From an uncultured bacterium (lineage in GTDB: Bacteria; Cyanobacteriota; Vampirovibrionia; Gastranaerophilales; Gastranaerophilaceae): DNA of 15,726 nt. The translations under genes were made by a program, and so were the position numbers. The stretch spans positions 1 through 15,726 of the forward strand of contig CANAXK010000016.1 in assembly GCA_947365485.1 (NCBI GenBank), read 5' to 3'. The notes beneath the pieces were generated by a model, which was not told the DNA's origin, ran no database searches, and saw nothing but the letters and a program-made list of their open reading frames with translations. Below are positions 13,754 to 15,726 of this stretch, in pieces (the stretch's first letter is position 1; each line of letters opens with the position of its first letter).

Positions 13754-14383
13754 ATGTCAGTTACAGATTTATTTCTCTTTGACAGAAGTTTTAATAAAAC
13801 AATTATAGGTACCGACGAGGCAGGGCGCGGCCCTGCCGCAGGCGGTGTCTTTGCTGCTGCTGTTAATTTTGAAAAAGTAACAGAAGGCCTGATTAAAGAC
13901 CTCGCAATTCTGAACGACTCCAAAAAGCTTACGCCTAAAAAACGCGAGTCGATTTATGACATCATAAAAAACAACACCAATAACAAAATTGTATGCGTCG
14001 AGGTTCAGGAAATTGAAACAATAAACATTCTCAACGCTTCGCTTAAAGCCATGAAACTGGCATGCGAGGGTGTTATTCCTGATTTGGACGCACTTGTGCT
14101 CGTGGATGGAAACAAGCTCATAAAGAATTTTAACCGCGAACAGGAATATGTAATAAAAGGCGACTCAAAATCCGCCTCGATTGCTGCTGCGAGCATACTT
14201 GCAAAAGTAACGCGTGACAGGTATATGCAACAGCTTCACGAAGAGTTTCCAATGTACAACTGGGCAAAAAACGCCGGTTACCTGACAAAGGAACACACCG
14301 AAGCCATTGATAAATACGGATTGTGCAAGTATCACAGACCGTCGTTTTTGAGAAAACATTTTGCGGAATTGGAAAATAAGTAG
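13754..14383 (+). CDS. rnhB: Ribonuclease HII
   Basis: The 209-residue enzyme cuts the RNA strand of RNA-DNA hybrids and removes single ribonucleotides from DNA. The catalytic DEDD set is visible: D21 and E22 in GTDEAGRGPAAG, D118 in LVDGN, and D137 in IKGDSKSASIAAASILAKVTR as split over 134-154. The DSKKLT motif is at 55-60. Length is typical. The start is supported by AGGAG six bases upstream, contributed by repeat copy B. The gene follows ferritin on the same strand. It ends in TAG, which shows that TAG is a working stop in this genome. Confidence 0.95.
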   Translation: MSVTDLFLFDRSFNKTIIGTDEAGRGPAAGGVFAAAVNFEKVTEGLIKDLAILNDSKKLTPKKRESIYDIIKNNTNNKIVCVEVQEIETINILNASLKAMKLACEGVIPDLDALVLVDGNKLIKNFNREQEYVIKGDSKSASIAAASILAKVTRDRYMQQLHEEFPMYNWAKNAGYLTKEHTEAIDKYGLCKYHRPSFLRKHFAELENK

Positions 14384-14388
14384 AAATC

Positions 14389-14417
14389 TTGACAAATTTA
14401 GAGAAATAGTAAATAAT
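14389..14417 (+). promoter_or_regulatory. Strong sigma-70-type promoter antisense to the small ORF
   Basis: A consensus -35 TTGACA (14389-14394), a 17-base spacer and a -10 AATAAT (14412-14417, five of six matches) lie immediately after the rnhB stop. The predicted start is near 14424. Nothing on the + strand downstream encodes a protein, so the promoter probably drives a small RNA. Confidence 0.6.
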
Positions 14418-14589
14418 GTAAGTGCAGGGTGGCATCTTCGACAAGTGCCGTAGACCCCTGCGATAATTTGTTTAATGTTAATGCTATTACTATAATAAAT
14501 ATTGCCAGTAGTAGCATTATTATTTTATCAATTATCATAGCTTTTTTCTTTTCTTCCAAGCTAGTATAATCACTACTAGCTGGATTCAT
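14398..14589 (-). CDS. 63-residue single-helix membrane peptide (candidate toxin)
   Basis: The peptide starts MNPASSDYTSLEEKKK, has one strongly hydrophobic helix (IIDKIIMLLLAIFIIVIALT, about 19-38) and a short tail after NKLSQG. The start is supported by an AAAGGAGG-type Shine-Dalgarno (14607 downward) and by a strong - strand promoter with a leader of about 80 bases. Nine G residues lie between the AGGA core and the ATG. A stem-loop follows the start codon at once. Opposite its coding region runs a predicted antisense RNA from a strong promoter. Size, hydrophobicity and antisense layout resemble type I toxins such as TxpA or BsrG, but no family is recognised. It could also be an ordinary small membrane protein or a chance ORF. 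Confidence 0.5.
   Translation of the reverse strand: MNPASSDYTSLEEKKKAMIIDKIIMLLLAIFIIVIALTLNKLSQGSTALVEDATLHLHYLLFL
14424..14530 (+). ncRNA. Predicted structured antisense RNA (about 105 nt)
   Basis: Starting at the predicted transcription start, the + strand folds into an outer stem GCAGGG (14424-14429) with CCCTGC (14456-14461). Inside it is a hairpin GGCA-T-CTT, loop CGAC, AAG-TGCC (14431-14449). A second hairpin with a T-rich tail follows and could terminate the RNA near 14530. The RNA would be fully complementary to the coding region of the small membrane ORF on the other strand. No known RNA family is recognised. Ends are predicted from promoter and hairpin positions only. Confidence 0.45.
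14480..14530 (+). terminator. Possible A+T-rich terminator of the antisense RNA
   Basis: AATGCTATTACT (14480-14491) pairs with AGTAGTAGCATT (14507-14518) over 12 bases, with one G-T wobble and a 15-base loop. It is followed by ATTATTTTATC. The stem is A+T-rich, so efficiency may be low. Confidence 0.4.
14559..14581. repeat. Stem-loop just after the small ORF start
   Basis: AGCTAGTA (14559-14566) and TACTAGCT (14574-14581) form a perfect 8-base stem with a 7-base loop. On the - strand mRNA it begins five bases after the ATG of the small ORF, covering codons 3-10, where it could limit translation initiation. Confidence 0.55.
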
Positions 14590-14592
14590 TTA

Positions 14593-14607
14593 CCCCCCCC
14601 CTCCTTT
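14593..14607 (-). promoter_or_regulatory. Ribosome binding site with a nine-base G run
   Basis: On the - strand AAAGGA (14607-14602) is followed by nine G residues (14601-14593), then TAA and ATG 14589. The AGGAGG core is an excellent Shine-Dalgarno. The homopolymer sits between core and start, so a length change by slippage would alter the spacing and the translation rate. Confidence 0.55.
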
Positions 14608-14677
14608 CTTAGCTTTATTCCCAATTGTAGATTGTGGCTAAGTGGAAAGTATAGGTATACTCTTACCCTGCAATTCT

Positions 14678-14706
14678 ATTATATAATAAAATTGCCGATT
14701 TGTCTA
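14678..14706 (-). promoter_or_regulatory. Strong promoter of the small membrane ORF
   Basis: On the - strand TAGACA (14706-14701, five of six -35 matches), a 17-base spacer and a perfect TATAAT (14683-14678) form a near-consensus promoter. The predicted start is about 14671, leaving a leader of roughly 80 bases before ATG 14589. It lies 20 bases beyond the stop of the upstream - strand gene, so the small ORF has its own transcription unit. Confidence 0.65.
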
Positions 14707-14725
14707 TATTTTAATAAATATTCTT

Positions 14726-15726
14726 TTAATCACCGGTAAACCCGTCAGCGCTCTTCTTCTTTGTCTGCTTCAAAAACTCCTTGCGCTCGTTGATTTTCAT
14801 CATGGTCTCCATATCCATCCGGTGGATTTTGCGTTCGTACTCAAGCTTTTTTATACCCTTTTCAAAATTCTCAGCCTTTTTGGCTTCCTTTTCCTTTTCT
14901 TTTTCAAGCTCTTTTGCGCGCTTGGCTTCAAACTCAACCTCTGACGCCGGAATAACTTCCGCATCCTGCTCAAGCCTGTAGCCTATTACAGACACAGGAA
15001 AAGACGAGCCGGTCAAAGACTCAAGACGTGAGTTCTCGCCGTCAACATCAATGCTCCATGTTCCCAAAAACTTCGGCACATCGCCCGTATAAGCGTATGC
15101 GCATAAAACAACGCGGTTTTCGTCGTTCGCGTCAAATCCCATCGGGTAAATGTCCCAGCGCTTCTCGTCAAAATCAACCCCGCCAGCGTTCGCCCAGTAG
15201 TTTACAATCGCGTCTCTGACCTGCGGAAGCTTGACCGCTTCGCGTTTTTCAAAATCATAAACCCACAAATCAGTGCGCCAGATTCCGTCATGCCTGTAGC
15301 CGATTTTTTCTTTTACAACAAGCTTGGTGTTGTCACTTGAAAAATCAATCGGGGTAAGGGTTCTGAACACAAACTTTGTGTCAATATCCTTGCTTGTTGA
15401 AATGAGCGGTTTTTCTTCGCGGTTTAGAATGTTTGCCTTTTTAACCTTTTCAACATTAGAAAGCGTTGAATCCAGATTAATAAGGAACAAATCGCAGCTT
15501 GTGCAGTCAGACTGCGCGTAATAATACACAGCCGGATAAACGAGCTTTGTGTAATCACCGGAAACGATTCCCTGCGCGTTAATCTGCCGGTCAAAGTTCA
15601 GTTTACGCGGAAGGCTCAGTTCAGGGCTCCCCACAGGGTCGTTGTATTTTACGAGCTTGAACTTCTTTTGCGGAATGTAGACCATGTTTTCGTCTTTTGG
15701 CATTTCAGCTCCGGTCAGAAGTTTTT
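14726..15726 (-). CDS. Propeller-like protein with charged C-terminal helix (5' end outside window)
   Basis: The frame is open to the right edge: codons for KLLTGAE precede the first internal methionine (ATG at 15703), so the N-terminus is probably missing. The visible part is about 332 residues. It contains repeated segments such as SGDYTKLVYPAVYYY and FSSDNTKLVVKEKIGY ending in LWVYDFEKRE, like blades of TolB/PD40-type beta-propellers. A very charged, probably coiled-coil C-terminus runs from about EVEFEAKRAKELEKEKEKE to the end. Two cysteines in DCTSCD lie close together. The family and function are not recognised; location is unknown without the N-terminus. It ends at TAA with no clear terminator before the small ORF promoter. 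Confidence 0.6.
   Translation of the reverse strand, partial: KLLTGAEMPKDENMVYIPQKKFKLVKYNDPVGSPELSLPRKLNFDRQINAQGIVSGDYTKLVYPAVYYYAQSDCTSCDLFLINLDSTLSNVEKVKKANILNREEKPLISTSKDIDTKFVFRTLTPIDFSSDNTKLVVKEKIGYRHDGIWRTDLWVYDFEKREAVKLPQVRDAIVNYWANAGGVDFDEKRWDIYPMGFDANDENRVVLCAYAYTGDVPKFLGTWSIDVDGENSRLESLTGSSFPVSVIGYRLEQDAEVIPASEVEFEAKRAKELEKEKEKEAKKAENFEKGIKKLEYERKIHRMDMETMMKINERKEFLKQTKKKSADGFTGD

Noticed and set aside
13369..13923. 184-codon - strand open frame across ferritin and ribonuclease HII
   Set aside because: It lies opposite two certain genes and is Ser/Ala-rich, as expected for a shadow frame.
14424..14462. Known riboswitch or other named structured RNA on the + strand
   Set aside because: The fold was compared from memory with preQ1, fluoride, guanidine and SRP-type motifs and matched none. 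There is no gene downstream on that strand for a riboswitch to control.
1..15726. CRISPR arrays, tRNA or rRNA genes, insertion sequences
   Set aside because: No regularly spaced direct repeats, no T-loop or anticodon-arm patterns, and no transposase-like protein were seen on either strand.

Overview
The window looks like a piece of chromosome from a diderm bacterium with a moderately A+T-rich genome. The best guess is a gut-type non-photosynthetic cyanobacterial relative (Vampirovibrionia/Gastranaerophilales). The main clues are an Omp85 protein with a proline-rich N-terminus and three POTRA repeats, the arrangement known from cyanobacterial Omp85, and an AsmA-like envelope protein encoded divergently from it. 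The lineage is an inference; no rRNA or marker-gene comparison could be made.

Layout. (1) Bases 2-4340, + strand: the end of a compact surface-glycan operon. It holds the tail of an unknown gene, a CDP-glycerol-type polymer transferase, a class V aminotransferase, a SAM methyltransferase, a TagD-like cytidylyltransferase and a hexapeptide acyltransferase; several genes overlap by 1-4 bases. (2) Bases 4317-9306, - strand: a three-gene operon with a 914-residue AsmA-like protein, a small Rossmann-fold protein with a TTG start, and a LicD protein made of two complete LicD units. It converges with operon 1 and overlaps it by 24 bases. (3) Bases 9414-12224, + strand: a small exported protein interrupted by one in-frame TAG, followed by the Omp85 protein. 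(4) Bases 12225-14383: a repeat-bearing convergent spacer, a membrane-anchored metallophosphoesterase (-), a ferritin (+) and ribonuclease HII (+). (5) Bases 14384-14725: a 342-base spacer with two strong opposed promoters, a 63-codon transmembrane ORF and a predicted antisense RNA, together resembling a type I toxin-antitoxin locus. (6) Bases 14726-15726, - strand: the C-terminal part of a propeller-like protein that runs off the window.

How the genes fit together. Regions 1-3 are mainly about building the cell envelope. The cytidylyltransferase, CDP-glycerol-type transferase and LicD proteins suggest CDP-activated phospho-substituents added to a surface glycan. The AsmA-like and Omp85 pair suggests lipid or protein delivery to the outer membrane. 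Three unlinked starts (1312, 9306, 13126) share an extended -10 box exactly six bases before the ATG and lack a Shine-Dalgarno, which predicts leaderless mRNAs. A 49-base repeat occurs twice, and one copy supplies the ribosome binding site of the ribonuclease HII gene. The 14384-14725 locus is the most promising candidate for an undescribed system.
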